Shown: positions 18,144 through 29,699, counted from the stretch's first letter. The stretch: 64,000 bases of DNA from Nodosilinea nodulosa PCC 7104 (GCF_000309385.1 NZ_JH976537.1:3937969-4001968), one strand, 5' to 3'. Translations and numbers: made by a program. Notes: generated by a model from the letters alone, not told the origin.

Positions 18144-19367
18144 ATGAACCTGCAAGAAAGCCTGTCGATGGCGACTAAAACCCTGGCCGCCAACCGCCTC
18201 CGCAGCACCCTGACCATGCTGGGCATCATCATCGGCAATGCTTCGGTGATTACGATGGTGGGGCTGGGCGAGGGGGCGCAGCGATTTGTCAACGCCCAGC
18301 TCCAAACCCTGGGACCAAACGTGCTGTTTGTGGTGCCCGGCAGCCGCGAAACCCGCCAGCTGGGTTCCCTTGAAGTGCCGCGCAACCTGGTGCTGGCCGA
18401 CGCCGAGGCGATTGCCCAGCAGGTGCCCTCGGTCAGCGCCGTGGCGGCAGAGTCGAGCGGTCGCCAGCTGGTCACCTTTCGCAATCGCAACGCCAATATC
18501 AACGTGGTGGGGATCACCCCCGACTTTCTGACCGTGCGCAGTTTTGAGGTGGCCCGAGGGCGCTTTATCACTGACTTAGATGTCACGCGCAGTGCCCAGG
18601 TCGCCGTAATTGGCGACACGCTCCAGGAAAGACTGTTTGACACTGAATCGGCCCTAGGAAAGCAAATTCGCGTCGGGGGCGTCACCTTTGATGTGGTGGG
18701 AGTGCTGGAGAAAAAAGGCTCTAACCTTGGCCTCGACTACGATGATGCGGTGATGGTGCCGCTCACGACTAAAGCCACACGGCTGGCCAGCGGGGAGCGA
18801 TCGCCCTACGGCATTGAGGTTTCGTTTATCACGGTGTCGGCCCGCGATCGCGCCAGCATGTCTACCGCCGAGTTTCAGATCACCAACCTGCTGCGCCTGC
18901 GCCACAACGTTCGCGACGAAGACGACTTCTACATCAGCAGCCAGGATACGCTGCTGACCATCGCCAACACGATTACCGGGGCGCTGACTCTAATGTTGGC
19001 CGCGATCGCCGGTATCTCCCTCTTTGTCGGCGGCATCGGCATCATGAACATCATGCTGGTGTCGGTGCGCGAGCGCACCCAGGAAATTGGGCTGAGGAAG
19101 GCGATCGGCGCGTCCCAGAGCGATATTCTGGGTCAGTTTTTGATCGAGGCCATCATTCTCTCCGTGGCTGGGGGCGTGATCGGCACTGCGCTGGGGGTAA
19201 GCGGCATTCTGCTAATTGGGTTGCTTAGCCCCTTTGAGGCAGGTATTTCCGTCGGGGCAATCGTTCTAGCGGTGAGTATATCTGGCGGTATTGGCCTATT
19301 TTTTGGGGTTTTCCCCGCCCGCCAAGCGGCCAAACTCGATCCCATCGTGGCGTTGAGAACTGCTTAG
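18144..19367 (+). CDS. ABC transporter permease, MacB/FtsX type
   Basis: A 407-residue permease with the MacB topology: an N-terminal membrane segment (ANRLRSTLTMLGIIIGNASVIT), a large periplasmic domain of about 220 residues, and three C-terminal membrane segments. The C-terminal FtsX signature is clear: GIGIMNIMLVSVRERTQEIG, LRKAIGASQSDILGQF. There is no ATPase domain, unlike E. coli MacB, where both are fused; a separate ATPase must be supplied from elsewhere. With the upstream adaptor it forms a DevBC-like or MacAB-like export unit for an unknown compound. Confidence 0.9.
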   Translation: MNLQESLSMATKTLAANRLRSTLTMLGIIIGNASVITMVGLGEGAQRFVNAQLQTLGPNVLFVVPGSRETRQLGSLEVPRNLVLADAEAIAQQVPSVSAVAAESSGRQLVTFRNRNANINVVGITPDFLTVRSFEVARGRFITDLDVTRSAQVAVIGDTLQERLFDTESALGKQIRVGGVTFDVVGVLEKKGSNLGLDYDDAVMVPLTTKATRLASGERSPYGIEVSFITVSARDRASMSTAEFQITNLLRLRHNVRDEDDFYISSQDTLLTIANTITGALTLMLAAIAGISLFVGGIGIMNIMLVSVRERTQEIGLRKAIGASQSDILGQFLIEAIILSVAGGVIGTALGVSGILLIGLLSPFEAGISVGAIVLAVSISGGIGLFFGVFPARQAAKLDPIVALRTA

Positions 19368-19394
19368 CTTAAAAGACATCGGAGCGCACAGACC

Positions 19395-20096
19395 ATGCCC
19401 TTTGAGCTAGATCACCTATTCATCTGCACCGAGGTTGGGGCGCCTGCGGCCAAGCAGCTTACCCAGTTCGGGCTGAGGGAGGGTAGCGCAAACGTACACC
19501 CTGGCCAGGGCACCGCCAATCGACGCTTTTTCTGCCAAAATTTGATGCTAGAGCTGCTGTGGGTACACAATGCCGCCGAGGCCCAGGCTGAAGCCACCCG
19601 CCCCACCCACCTTTGGGAGCGGTGGAGCGGCAGAGCCCAAGCGGCTTGCCCGTTTGGGCTCTGCCTGCGCCCCTCCCCCGGCAAAGAGCCCGATGGTCTA
19701 CCGTTTCCTGCCTGGGACTACCGCCCGACCTACCTGCCAGAAGGACTGTCAATTCCGGTGGCGACCAACGCGGCGGTGCTGAGTGAGCCAATGCTGTTTT
19801 ACCTGTCCTTTGCCCGGCGGCAGGATACCTACACAGGGGCCAAGGCTGAACCTTTGGACCATGTGTTAAACCAAGATCGGCCCTCAGAGCCGATCGCACT
19901 CCGGCAAGTTACCCGCGTGACCCTCACGCTGCCATCATCAGGGCCACTGTCTGAGGCCCTTCAGGCAGTGGTTGACGCCAATTTGATTGAAATTCGAGCC
20001 GGGCAAGGGTATTTGATGGAGCTTGGCTTTGATGGAGAGACCCGCAGTCAACACCAGAGTTTCCATCCCACCCTACCCCTGGTAATTTATTGGTAA
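19395..20096 (+). CDS. VOC-superfamily (glyoxalase-like) protein
   Basis: A 233-residue protein beginning FELDHLFICTEVGAPAAKQL, with a possible metal-binding His (DHLFI) and a fold of the vicinal-oxygen-chelate type (ANRRFFCQNLMLELLWV). The remainder is less typical and no complete set of metal ligands is obvious. It starts 27 bases after the permease gene and ends six bases before the acetyltransferase gene, so the four genes from 16771 could be one transcription unit. The substrate is unknown. Confidence 0.75.
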   Translation: MPFELDHLFICTEVGAPAAKQLTQFGLREGSANVHPGQGTANRRFFCQNLMLELLWVHNAAEAQAEATRPTHLWERWSGRAQAACPFGLCLRPSPGKEPDGLPFPAWDYRPTYLPEGLSIPVATNAAVLSEPMLFYLSFARRQDTYTGAKAEPLDHVLNQDRPSEPIALRQVTRVTLTLPSSGPLSEALQAVVDANLIEIRAGQGYLMELGFDGETRSQHQSFHPTLPLVIYW

Positions 20097-20102
20097 ATCA
20101 GG

Positions 20103-20576
20103 ATGCACCTTCGCACGGCGACTGAAGCCGATCTCCCTACCCTCGCCGATCTGTACCAAGAAACGGTGCTGGTCAACGCTCCCCAGCACTACACCCCGGC
20201 CCAAACGGAAGCCTGGGCCGCGATCGATGCCCACAGCCCTCGCTTTCACCAGCTCATTCTGGGCGTCACCACTTATCTGGCCGAGAACGACACAGGGATC
20301 CTCGGCTTTGCGGGCATAGGCGAGAACGGCTATGTGGCCTCTGCTTACGTGCGCCACGACTGTCTGCACCAGGGCATTGGCTCGCTGCTGATGCAGGCGG
20401 TGCTGACCCACGCCCAGGAAAAACAGATCCAGCGCCTCTACGCTGAGGCCAGCGAGTTCAGCCTGGGGCTGTTTCAGAAATTTGGCTTTAATCAGTACGA
20501 CACCGAAATCGTCGATCGCAACGGTGTGTCGTTCACCCGCTATCTGGTAGAGCGAGTTTTGGCCGAGACGCCGTAG
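20103..20576 (+). CDS. GNAT-family N-acetyltransferase
   Basis: A 157-residue acetyl-CoA-dependent acyltransferase. It begins MHLRTATEADLPTLADLYQE, a typical GNAT first strand and helix. The acetyl-CoA pyrophosphate loop is VRHDCLHQGIGSLLMQA (Q/RxxGxG/A form, residues about 80-96), and LYAEASEFSLGLFQKFGFNQYDTE in part is motif B. The length matches a single GNAT domain. The acceptor is not predictable. It follows the VOC gene by six bases and converges on the malic enzyme gene. Confidence 0.88.
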   Translation: MHLRTATEADLPTLADLYQETVLVNAPQHYTPAQTEAWAAIDAHSPRFHQLILGVTTYLAENDTGILGFAGIGENGYVASAYVRHDCLHQGIGSLLMQAVLTHAQEKQIQRLYAEASEFSLGLFQKFGFNQYDTEIVDRNGVSFTRYLVERVLAETP

Positions 20577-20604
20577 GGGCACAGCAGGCCGTGCCCCACA
20601 GAGA

Positions 20605-21996
20605 TTATTTTCTGGCCACCCCATCGACTCGGGCGGCGTGCTTTACCGCAGAGGCCACCGCCGTGGACACCCGCTCGTCGAACACCGAGGGAATAATGTG
20701 CTCGCAGGTGAGTTCGTGGGGGTTGACCAGGGCGGCGATCGCGTAGGCCGCCTCCAGATACATCGACGGCGTAATCTCCTGGGCGCGGCAGTCGAGGGCA
20801 CCGCGCAGCATGCCGGGGAACGCCAGCACATTGTTGATCTGGTTGGGGTAGTCGCTGCGGCCAGTGGCCATCACGGCCACCTTGCCCGCCACCAGTTCAG
20901 GCTGAATCTCGGGGATCGGATTGGCCATGGCAAACACGATCGGGTCGGCGGCCATCGAAGCGACCATTTCGACGCTCACGACGCCCGGCGCGCTCACCCC
21001 CAAAAATATGTCGGCCCCCACCATGGCATCGGCCAGAGTGCCAGACTCGGCCACCGCAAACTCCTGTTTCTGGGGGTTCAGGTCGTCGCGGCTGTGGGAG
21101 AGAATGCCCTTTGAGTCGCACAGTACAATGGCTGAGGCCCCGGCCTTTTGCAGGAGTTTGGCGATCGCCACCCCCGCTGCCCCGGCCCCGTTAATCACCA
21201 CCTTGACCTGGGTGAGCGACTTATTCACCAGCTTCAGCGCATTCACCAGCGCCGCCAGGGTGACTATGGCCGTGCCGTGCTGGTCGTCGTGGAATACCGG
21301 GATATCCAGCTCCTGGCGCAGCCGGGCCTCGATCTCGAAGCAGCGGGGAGCGCTGATGTCCTCCAGGTTAACGCCGCCAAATACCGGAGCCAGCTGCTTT
21401 ACCGCCGTCACAATGGCGTCGGTATCCTGGGTATCTAGGCAAATCGGGAAGGCGTCTAACCCGGCAAACTTCTTAAACAGCAGCGCCTTTCCCTCCATCA
21501 CCGGCAGGGCGGCGGCAGGCCCCAGGTTGCCCAACCCCAGCACAGCGCTGCCGTCGGTGACAATAGCCACCGTGTTGCCCTTGATGGTGAGGTCATAGAC
21601 CCGGTCGGGGTGTTCGGCAATTTCGACGCAGACCCGCCCGACACCGGGGGTATAGGCCATGGCCAGGTCATCCTGGTTGTGCAGCTCCAGCTTGCTCTCA
21701 ACGCTGATCTTGCCGCCCTCGTGGATCGCGAAGGTGCGATCGCAAATCTCCAGAATTTCAACCTCCGCCACGGTCTTGACCGCCGCAATAATGTCCTCCA
21801 CGTGGTCTTCGCTAGAGGCGTCTACGTGCAGCACCCGCACCATGTCATAGCGACTGCGGCTGATCAGCTCAAAATCGCCCAGGTTGCCCCCTGCTTCGGC
21901 AATGGCTTGGGTCACTCGCGCCAGCATGCCGGTTTTATTCGGCAGTTTGAGCCGCAGGCTGAGACTGTAACTGGGGTTGGGGGTGAGAGTTGCCAT
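20605..21996 (-). CDS. NAD(P)-dependent malic enzyme with N-terminal ACT domain
   Basis: Decarboxylates malate to pyruvate with NAD(P)+. 463 residues. Residues 10-90 form an ACT domain (SLRLKLPNKTGMLARVTQAI, with VRVLHVDASS), probably an amino-acid or metabolite sensor. The malic enzyme core follows: AYTPGVGRVCVEIAE, TDGSAVLGLGNLGP, FHDDQHGTAIVTLAAL with the catalytic and metal residues, and the Rossmann VVINGAGAAGVAIAKLL. The short core is the bacterial rather than the eukaryotic type, and ACT-fused forms are known in cyanobacteria. Confidence 0.93.
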   Translation of the reverse strand: MATLTPNPSYSLSLRLKLPNKTGMLARVTQAIAEAGGNLGDFELISRSRYDMVRVLHVDASSEDHVEDIIAAVKTVAEVEILEICDRTFAIHEGGKISVESKLELHNQDDLAMAYTPGVGRVCVEIAEHPDRVYDLTIKGNTVAIVTDGSAVLGLGNLGPAAALPVMEGKALLFKKFAGLDAFPICLDTQDTDAIVTAVKQLAPVFGGVNLEDISAPRCFEIEARLRQELDIPVFHDDQHGTAIVTLAALVNALKLVNKSLTQVKVVINGAGAAGVAIAKLLQKAGASAIVLCDSKGILSHSRDDLNPQKQEFAVAESGTLADAMVGADIFLGVSAPGVVSVEMVASMAADPIVFAMANPIPEIQPELVAGKVAVMATGRSDYPNQINNVLAFPGMLRGALDCRAQEITPSMYLEAAYAIAALVNPHELTCEHIIPSVFDERVSTAVASAVKHAARVDGVARK

Positions 21997-22195
21997 ACCA
22001 AAACCTTTGGGCGATCGCGCCAGCGAAACAGAAATGTCGTCTTGAGGGAATAATAAGACTAACCGCTCAGTTTAAGCACTGATTCAGGGCCTGCGCCTTT
22101 CCCTCCGCGCATCCCAGTGTGTGTGAAAATAGCGGTAGCGTCTGTTACCTATGCACGGTTTCTGGCGCACGGTTCCTGGCTACCCCCTCACCGCC

Positions 22196-22645
22196 ATGCC
22201 CAGTCTCTACAGCGAAATCACCATCAATGCCCCCCGCTTTGCCGTTTGGGATGCCCTGGTCCGCAAGGAGGAATGGCATCGCTGGAACACCTTTCTCTAC
22301 GACTGCGATCCCAACCTGCCCATTCGCCCCGGCGGCGAAATCTTTCTCGCCCTGCGCCGTCTTGAAGGCGAAGACGAAACCGAGTTTCAGCCGCGCATCC
22401 TGGTGGTGCAGACCAATCACTGCCTGCGATGGATTTCCAAAGGCCCCGGCTTCAAAAGTGAGCATGTCTTCGAACTCGAAGACGTTGGCCCCAACCGCAC
22501 CAAATACATCCACCAGGAGCGCATCTCCGGCCTGCTCTCCCGAGCCTTTCTCCCCTTCATTCGCCGCGACGAAAAGGAAGGCATTCGCCGCATGGCCCAG
22601 CAGATTAAGCGCTACGTGGAGTACCACTACCGCAAGCAGTGGTAG
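22196..22645 (+). CDS. SRPBCC (START-like) domain protein
   Basis: A 149-residue protein of the polyketide cyclase/START-like fold, which binds hydrophobic ligands in a cavity. It begins MPSLYSEITINAPRFAVWDA, the usual first strand and helix, and continues with FLYDCDPNLPIRPGGEIFLA, LRWISKGPGFKSEHVFELE and a long C-terminal helix (RRMAQQIKRYVEYHYRKQW). The open frame extends 15 codons upstream, but homologue-like spacing favours this ATG; neither has a clear ribosome binding site. The ligand is unknown. Confidence 0.82.
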   Translation: MPSLYSEITINAPRFAVWDALVRKEEWHRWNTFLYDCDPNLPIRPGGEIFLALRRLEGEDETEFQPRILVVQTNHCLRWISKGPGFKSEHVFELEDVGPNRTKYIHQERISGLLSRAFLPFIRRDEKEGIRRMAQQIKRYVEYHYRKQW

Positions 22646-22733
22646 GCAAAGCTTCTGTCGAATATCCCCTAAGGGTTGGGAGTCGATCAGCTAACGCCAA
22701 ATCCCTAGGGGATACAGACCAATAAACCCGAAG

Positions 22734-23003
22734 CTACGAATCGGCAAACACGTAGCGGGTGAGCACCCGCATTGACTCGCGATCGCGATCGGTGGGCAGC
22801 GGTTTACTCCACTCAACTGTGTCAGAGAAGCCCAGGTGGCTCATTTCTGAGATCACCCGGTTGACGGCGGTCGAGCGGCCAATCACAAGAATTCGAACTT
22901 TGTCTCGATGGTCATAGGCAGGCCCTTTGGGGCCATCGCCTCCAGTGGGAGGTATAGCCTCATCTTCCGATGGGGCGCTGGCGTATAAAAAAGTTTTAGG
23001 CAT
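22734..23003 (-). CDS. Small protein, unknown function
   Basis: An 89-residue protein: a variable, acidic N-terminal third (SAPSEDEAIPPTGGDGPKG) and a better ordered remainder (VRILVIGRSTAVNRVISEMSHLGF, shown in part) that resembles one strand-helix unit. Its pattern suggests a conserved cyanobacterial small protein; I cannot name a family. It is isolated, with about 280 bases to the methyltransferase gene upstream on the same strand. Confidence 0.65.
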   Translation of the reverse strand: MPKTFLYASAPSEDEAIPPTGGDGPKGPAYDHRDKVRILVIGRSTAVNRVISEMSHLGFSDTVEWSKPLPTDRDRESMRVLTRYVFADS

Positions 23004-23283
23004 AGCAAATTACGGCCATAGGGAGGTCAACATAGCTCTGGGGTGACGACTCAGGCACTAGTCAACGCGATCCAGCCGGGAGATAGCCGCAGCTAGGCTC
23101 CCAAGGTACAGCAGGTATACCTCTCCCCAGCGTATTCACAATACCGGCAGGTGGCGCCTTATTTAAGGGATTTTACGGAGGCTTTAAAGGCAGTGAAAGC
23201 AGATAGCTGGCCAAATTTCGCCAATAATTCTGCTCGGAGATGAAATTAGCCCAAACAGCCCCCCCGCAGCTGGGCCCGTGACC

Positions 23284-24126
23284 TCACCCAGGCTTTGCAA
23301 AGGCCAAAGCGACCGGGGGCTGATCGTAGATTTTGGGCCGATCGTTCACCACGCAAAAATAGTAGAGCCAGGCATCGGATTCAGCCGCCTCGTCGTCAGC
23401 TGCGCCCAGCCTGGTGCCCCGCTGCCACGAGTAAATTTCTATGCGGCCAAAGCCAAAGGCTAGCTGCTTGACCTGCTCCTGAGGGCGAATGTAGTAGGTC
23501 TGGAGGCGAAAATTGTGGGATTCATCCCTCAGCACCAGATAGTTGGCCGCGCCAATGTGAGCCCGGGAAACAGAACGGTTAAACAGCCGCAGCACTCCCC
23601 ACATGGCCAAGTTTTCGTACGCTTTGAGCGGGTTGCGGCTGAGGTGGTGGCGGTAATCGAACGTCCCGGCGATGTGCTGCAAATTGTGGCTTGAGAACAG
23701 CACGCAGCACCCCGGCTTACCCACCCGGTGAATCTCTTGCAGAATACGGATGCGATCGCCGTGGGACACATAGTCAATGCCGTTAAAGCTAAACAAAATA
23801 AAATCAAAGGAGTTATCGGCAAACAGCCCCATATCCCTGGCATCCACAACGGCCAGGTGAATCGATGGCGAAGCCTGAGAAAAGCGCCGCCGACAGGCCG
23901 TCACCATACCCGCCGCATAGTCTATGCCCGTATAGCTGCCGACTAGCGGTAGAAAGTGCTGAGTGGTGCGCCCACCGCCAATGCCGATGTCCAGCATATC
24001 CATCGTCGGCAGACGGTCCCGCAGCAGCTCCAGAATGGTCTTCTCTGCGGGCTGAAGCAGGTTGATGCGCGAGTAGTAGTCAACCATGCCAGCGCTGGCG
24101 TAAACGGCCCAATTTTTCTCGCCCAT
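23284..24126 (-). CDS. Class I SAM-dependent methyltransferase
   Basis: A 280-residue methyltransferase. Motif I is MLDIGIGGGRTTQHFLPLVG (residues about 39-58), followed by YTGIDYAAGMVTACRRRF, the acidic VVDARDMGLFADNSFDFILF and a post-motif HRVGKPGCCVLFSSHN. The C-terminal 100 residues extend beyond the Rossmann core and probably form a substrate cap. The substrate is unknown. It is divergent from the RhlE-type helicase gene, with a 278-base region between them that I read as promoters and a long leader for the helicase. Confidence 0.87.
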   Translation of the reverse strand: MGEKNWAVYASAGMVDYYSRINLLQPAEKTILELLRDRLPTMDMLDIGIGGGRTTQHFLPLVGSYTGIDYAAGMVTACRRRFSQASPSIHLAVVDARDMGLFADNSFDFILFSFNGIDYVSHGDRIRILQEIHRVGKPGCCVLFSSHNLQHIAGTFDYRHHLSRNPLKAYENLAMWGVLRLFNRSVSRAHIGAANYLVLRDESHNFRLQTYYIRPQEQVKQLAFGFGRIEIYSWQRGTRLGAADDEAAESDAWLYYFCVVNDRPKIYDQPPVALAFAKPG

Positions 24127-24404
24127 GCACCTTCTTCCGCTATGGAGAGAATATTAGAGCATCGTGGTCACACCTATGCCGTCGCGCAGGTTATCTCCGC
24201 TGGCCGCTGTCGATCCTGCGTTCCACCTCCCGAATCAGCAATTGCCGAACTTATCTGCTAGGATGTAGCTTCGTCAGCCATCCGGTCTGTGCTGACCAAC
24301 AGAATTTGCCTTACAGCCGTTCTTTTGATTACAGTTCACTGCTCTTAGACTGGGCCCAGGTAGTTGATTTGGGATAGGGGCACCATTCGGAGCAATCTGA
24401 CTTC

Positions 24405-25661
24405 ATGACTTTTGAACAACTCGGTCTTGCGACCGGTTTACTTCGCGCTGTTTCTGACCAGGGCTACACAGAGCCAACCCCCATTCAGCAAAAAGCGATC
24501 CCCGCTATTTTGGAGGGTCAAGATATTCTGGCCAGTGCCCAAACGGGTACGGGCAAAACCGCTGGGTTTACGCTGCCCATGCTCCAGCGTTTAGCCGAGC
24601 GCAAAACTACGGGTCGGCGCCTGCCTCGGGCTCTAATTCTCACGCCCACCCGCGAGCTGGCAGCCCAGGTGGGCGACAGCGTGACCACCTACGGCAAGCA
24701 TCTGCCCTTTCGGGCCGCCATGATCTACGGTGGCGTTAGCTTTGGCGGCCAGATCCGCCAGCTGCGCCAGGGGGTCGATATTCTGATTGCCACCCCGGGG
24801 CGACTGCTCGACCACGTCAGCCAGGGCACCATCGATCTGAGCGCGGTTGAGATTCTGGTGCTAGATGAGTGCGATCGCATGCTCGACATGGGCTTCATCC
24901 ACGACATCCGCAAAATCATGGCTCGTCTGCCCGAAGAGCGCCAGACCCTAATGTTCTCGGCTACCTTCTCCAAGCCCATTCAGCAGCTGGCCCACACCCT
25001 GCTGAAGTCGCCCGTACAGATTGAAGTTGCCGCCCGCAACACCACGGCCGACCGGGTTGAGCAGGTGGTCCACCCCGTCGATCGCCACCGCAAGCGGGAG
25101 CTGCTGTCGCACATCATCGGCTTCCACAACTGGCAGCAGGTGCTGGTGTTCACTCGCACCAAGCACGGGGCCAACCGCCTGGCCGAGCAGCTCGCCAAGG
25201 ACGGCCTCAAAACCGCCGCCATCCACGGCAACAAAACCCAGGCGGCCCGCGCCCGCGCCCTCAAAGATTTCAAGCAGGGTCGCGTCCGAGTCCTGGTGGC
25301 CACCGATGTTGCCTCCCGCGGCATTGACATCGACCAGCTGCCCTACGTCGTCAACTTTGAGCTGCCCAACGTGCCCGAAGACTACGTGCACCGCATTGGC
25401 CGCACCGGCCGCGCCGGGAATGAGGGCCGCGCCGTGTCGCTGCTCAGCGACGATGAACTTCCCCTGCTGATTAGCATTGAGCGCATGCTCAAGCAGTCGA
25501 TTACCCAGGATGTGGTGGCTGGCTACGAGCCTTCGTTCAACGCCGATACAACCCGCAGAACATCTAGCGCTCCGGCTAGCCCCCGTCGCCAGCGGCCCCG
25601 TCGCCGCAGCGGTGGCAGCAGCAGTGCTCCTCGCCGGGCTGGCGCTGGGGCCAGGGGCTAA
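24405..25661 (+). CDS. DEAD-box RNA helicase, RhlE type (DECD variant)
   Basis: A 418-residue ATP-dependent RNA helicase with a complete core: Q motif [10 protein letters not shown], Walker [54 protein letters not shown] in part and [10 protein letters not shown]. The order and spacing match RhlE. The Walker B box reads DECD instead of DEAD, a conservative variant seen in some helicases. The tail (residues 380-418) is rich in Arg, Ser and Pro, a typical RNA-binding tail. A 240-base leader upstream could carry cold-shock type regulation, but I see no defined element. Confidence 0.94.
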   Translation: MTFEQLGLATGLLRAVSDQGYTEPTPIQQKAIPAILEGQDILASAQTGTGKTAGFTLPMLQRLAERKTTGRRLPRALILTPTRELAAQVGDSVTTYGKHLPFRAAMIYGGVSFGGQIRQLRQGVDILIATPGRLLDHVSQGTIDLSAVEILVLDECDRMLDMGFIHDIRKIMARLPEERQTLMFSATFSKPIQQLAHTLLKSPVQIEVAARNTTADRVEQVVHPVDRHRKRELLSHIIGFHNWQQVLVFTRTKHGANRLAEQLAKDGLKTAAIHGNKTQAARARALKDFKQGRVRVLVATDVASRGIDIDQLPYVVNFELPNVPEDYVHRIGRTGRAGNEGRAVSLLSDDELPLLISIERMLKQSITQDVVAGYEPSFNADTTRRTSSAPASPRRQRPRRRSGGSSSAPRRAGAGARG

Positions 25662-25719
25662 GAGTTGCCCCTGAGTGGAGGCGTTTCTTCACTCTCAAGA
25701 GCGATCGCCTTCAGATTCT

Positions 25720-25755
25720 AAAGCCCCCTGCATGTAAATGCAGGGGGCTTTTAAG
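25720..25755 (+). terminator. Bidirectional rho-independent terminator
   Basis: AAAGCCCCCTGCAT and ATGCAGGGGGCTTTT form a 14-bp perfect stem across a GTAA loop, with T-runs on both strands. It serves the helicase gene on the plus strand and probably ppk on the minus strand. Confidence 0.95.
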
Positions 25756-25816
25756 TTTTACGGCGCTAGGCTTCTGCCCTCGGGCAAAAGGCATTGGCCC
25801 AGCTTTAGCAAGGCGC

Positions 25817-27988
25817 TTAAAGCACGCGGTCTCGCCGCAGGGCATAGGCCATCAGCGTTTTATGGGTGCCGCGCTCGTTTTCGCCTGCCTGGGGGCGGCG
25901 CTGGGTAAAGGTACCGTCAGAGGCCATCTCCCAGGCCTGGCGGTTGTCGGCCAGCATAATGTCGAGAATGGTTTGCAGCTCTTTGACTAGAGCCGGATCT
26001 TCGATGGGCACCACCGCCTCCACCCGGCGATCGAGGTTGCGGGTCATCCAGTCAGCGCTGCCAATGTAGTACTCGGGCTGTCCGCCGTTGTCAAAGCAGA
26101 AAATGCGAGAGTGTTCCAGGAATTGACCAATCACGCTGATCACGCGGATATTTTCGCTAACTCCCGGAATTCCTGGCCGCAGGCAGCAGATACCGCGCAC
26201 AATCAGGTCGATCTCCACCCCAGCCTGGGAAGCTTCGTAGAGCAGCTTAATCATGGCGTAGTCAACCAGAGAATTCATTTTAGCGACAATTTTGCCCTGG
26301 CCGCCGTTCTGGGCCTGCTCTATTTCACGGTGAATCAGGGCTGTCATGCGATCGCGCAGGGTCAGCGGCGCCACCAGCAGCTTGCGGTAGGCCTTTTGCC
26401 GTGAGTAGCCAGTCAGAAAGTTGAACAGATCGGTCAGGTCGGCCCCCAGGTCGTCCCGGCAGCTAAACAGGCCCAGGTCGGTATAGAGCTTCGAGGTTTT
26501 TGGGTTGTAGTTGCCGGTGCCAATGTGCACATAGCGGCGGATTTCGTTGCCCTCTTCGCGCACAACCAGGGTGGTCTTAGTGTGGGTTTTTAACCCCACA
26601 ATGCCGTAGACCACGTGCACTCCGGCATCTTCTAGCTTTTTGGCCCATTCAATATTGTTGGCCTCATCAAATCGGGCTTTCAGCTCGACTAGAGCCACCA
26701 CCTGCTTGCGGTTTTCTGCTGCCGCAATCAGCGCTTTGACAATGGGCGAGTCACCGGAGGTGCGGTAGAGAGTGATCTTGATGGCCAGCACCTTGGGGTC
26801 ATTGGCCGCCTGGGTAATGAACTCCTGTACCGAACGGCCAAAGGACTCGTAGGGGTGATGCACCAAAATATCCCCGTCCCGCAGAATGGCGAAAATATTG
26901 GGGGGGTGCTCAGAATAGCTGCGGTTGCCGTCATCGTCGAGTTCCACAACGGGCTTCAGCCGAGGGGGAACCAGCGCCACCCAGGGTTGATCCTTCAGAT
27001 CGGGCAGGGGCAGCGACTGAAAAAAGAACAGATCGCTCAGGTTCAGCAGCCCATCGACTTCGTAGACGCGATCGCTACTCACCTTAAGTTCGTGCATCAG
27101 GCTTTCTTTGAGGTCATCGGGCATGGTGCTCGCCATCTCGACCCGACACACGAAACCCTCCAACCGCCGTTTGTTAATTTCTTTCTCGATCGCAATCAGC
27201 AGATCATCGGCTTCGTCTTCGAGGACCGGAAAGTCAGCATCGCGGGTAATGCGAAATAGATGATGCCCGACAATGGTCATGCCCGGGAACAGATAGCCCA
27301 GATTTTCGGCAATCACCTGCTCTAGGGGCACGCCAATCCACAGGCAGGGCTCACCCTGGAAGGTGCACAGCGGTTCGGGCATCCCCACAAAGCGGGGCAG
27401 GCTGCTGGGCACCTTGACCCGGGCAAAGCGCTCAATGCCGGTATCGGGGTTAGCCACCTTAACCGCCAGGTTGAGGCTCAGGTTCGACATGCGCGGAAAG
27501 GGATGGGATGGGTCAACGCTGAGGGGCGTCAGTACCGGAAAGATTCGCTTCTCAAAATAGTCCCTCAGGTAAAACGTCTGCTCCTCAGTCATGTCGAGAT
27601 AATTTTGCAGATAAACCCCGTACTCGGTCAGCGCCGGGAGCAGCTCCTGGGTAAAGGTTTGGTGCTGGAGCCGCACCTGTTCGATGAGGTGCGATCGCAT
27701 AATCTCCAGCTGCTTCGCCGGGGTGGTCTTGTCTGGGGTATTGGGATGCACACCGGCCTCCGCCTGCTCCATCACCCCGGAAATACGCACCATAAAAAAC
27801 TCGTCCAGGTTAGAGCTATAGATGGCCAAAAACTTTAGCCGCTCCAGCAGTGGAGTACGAGGGTCAAGGGCCTCATGGAGCACCCGCTCATTGAATCCCA
27901 GCCAGCTCACCTCGCGGTTGATGTAATAGCGAGAATCGCTTAAATCAATTCCCTGCTCCGTCTGCTCCGTCAGCTTAGCCTTTGTCAT
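25817..27988 (-). CDS. ppk: Polyphosphate kinase 1
   Basis: Reversibly transfers the terminal phosphate of ATP to polyphosphate. 723 residues, the normal length for PPK1, with domains N, H, C1 and C2. It starts with the N-domain signature REVSWLGFNERVLHEA. The catalytic histidine is in VGLKTHTKTTLVVREEG and a second conserved His in FLEHSRIFCFDNGG. PhoD-like conserved runs ALIHREIEQA and SADWMTRNLDRRVE are present. It shares a terminator region with the RhlE-type helicase and is divergent from atpB. Confidence 0.97.
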   Translation of the reverse strand: MTKAKLTEQTEQGIDLSDSRYYINREVSWLGFNERVLHEALDPRTPLLERLKFLAIYSSNLDEFFMVRISGVMEQAEAGVHPNTPDKTTPAKQLEIMRSHLIEQVRLQHQTFTQELLPALTEYGVYLQNYLDMTEEQTFYLRDYFEKRIFPVLTPLSVDPSHPFPRMSNLSLNLAVKVANPDTGIERFARVKVPSSLPRFVGMPEPLCTFQGEPCLWIGVPLEQVIAENLGYLFPGMTIVGHHLFRITRDADFPVLEDEADDLLIAIEKEINKRRLEGFVCRVEMASTMPDDLKESLMHELKVSSDRVYEVDGLLNLSDLFFFQSLPLPDLKDQPWVALVPPRLKPVVELDDDGNRSYSEHPPNIFAILRDGDILVHHPYESFGRSVQEFITQAANDPKVLAIKITLYRTSGDSPIVKALIAAAENRKQVVALVELKARFDEANNIEWAKKLEDAGVHVVYGIVGLKTHTKTTLVVREEGNEIRRYVHIGTGNYNPKTSKLYTDLGLFSCRDDLGADLTDLFNFLTGYSRQKAYRKLLVAPLTLRDRMTALIHREIEQAQNGGQGKIVAKMNSLVDYAMIKLLYEASQAGVEIDLIVRGICCLRPGIPGVSENIRVISVIGQFLEHSRIFCFDNGGQPEYYIGSADWMTRNLDRRVEAVVPIEDPALVKELQTILDIMLADNRQAWEMASDGTFTQRRPQAGENERGTHKTLMAYALRRDRVL

Positions 27989-28235
27989 AGCAGCCTCTGT
28001 GCCCCAGATTTTGTTATCGAGGCATTCTAGTCATCTAACTTGATGGTTTGGTTAAGGGTAAAGGCGTTTCACCGGAACAGCAAGCTGACCTGAGCCAGCT
28101 CAACCATCCTAGGTTTCAATAAAGTCGGCGCGATCGTCGTAGGCTGTCACGCTCTAGTGATACTCTGAGTGATGGCGCTTTAAAACGTAACAGTACCTCA
28201 ATAAAGCGCCCCAAACAGCTGATCATACGAGATAG

Positions 28236-29699
<1,464 letters not shown>

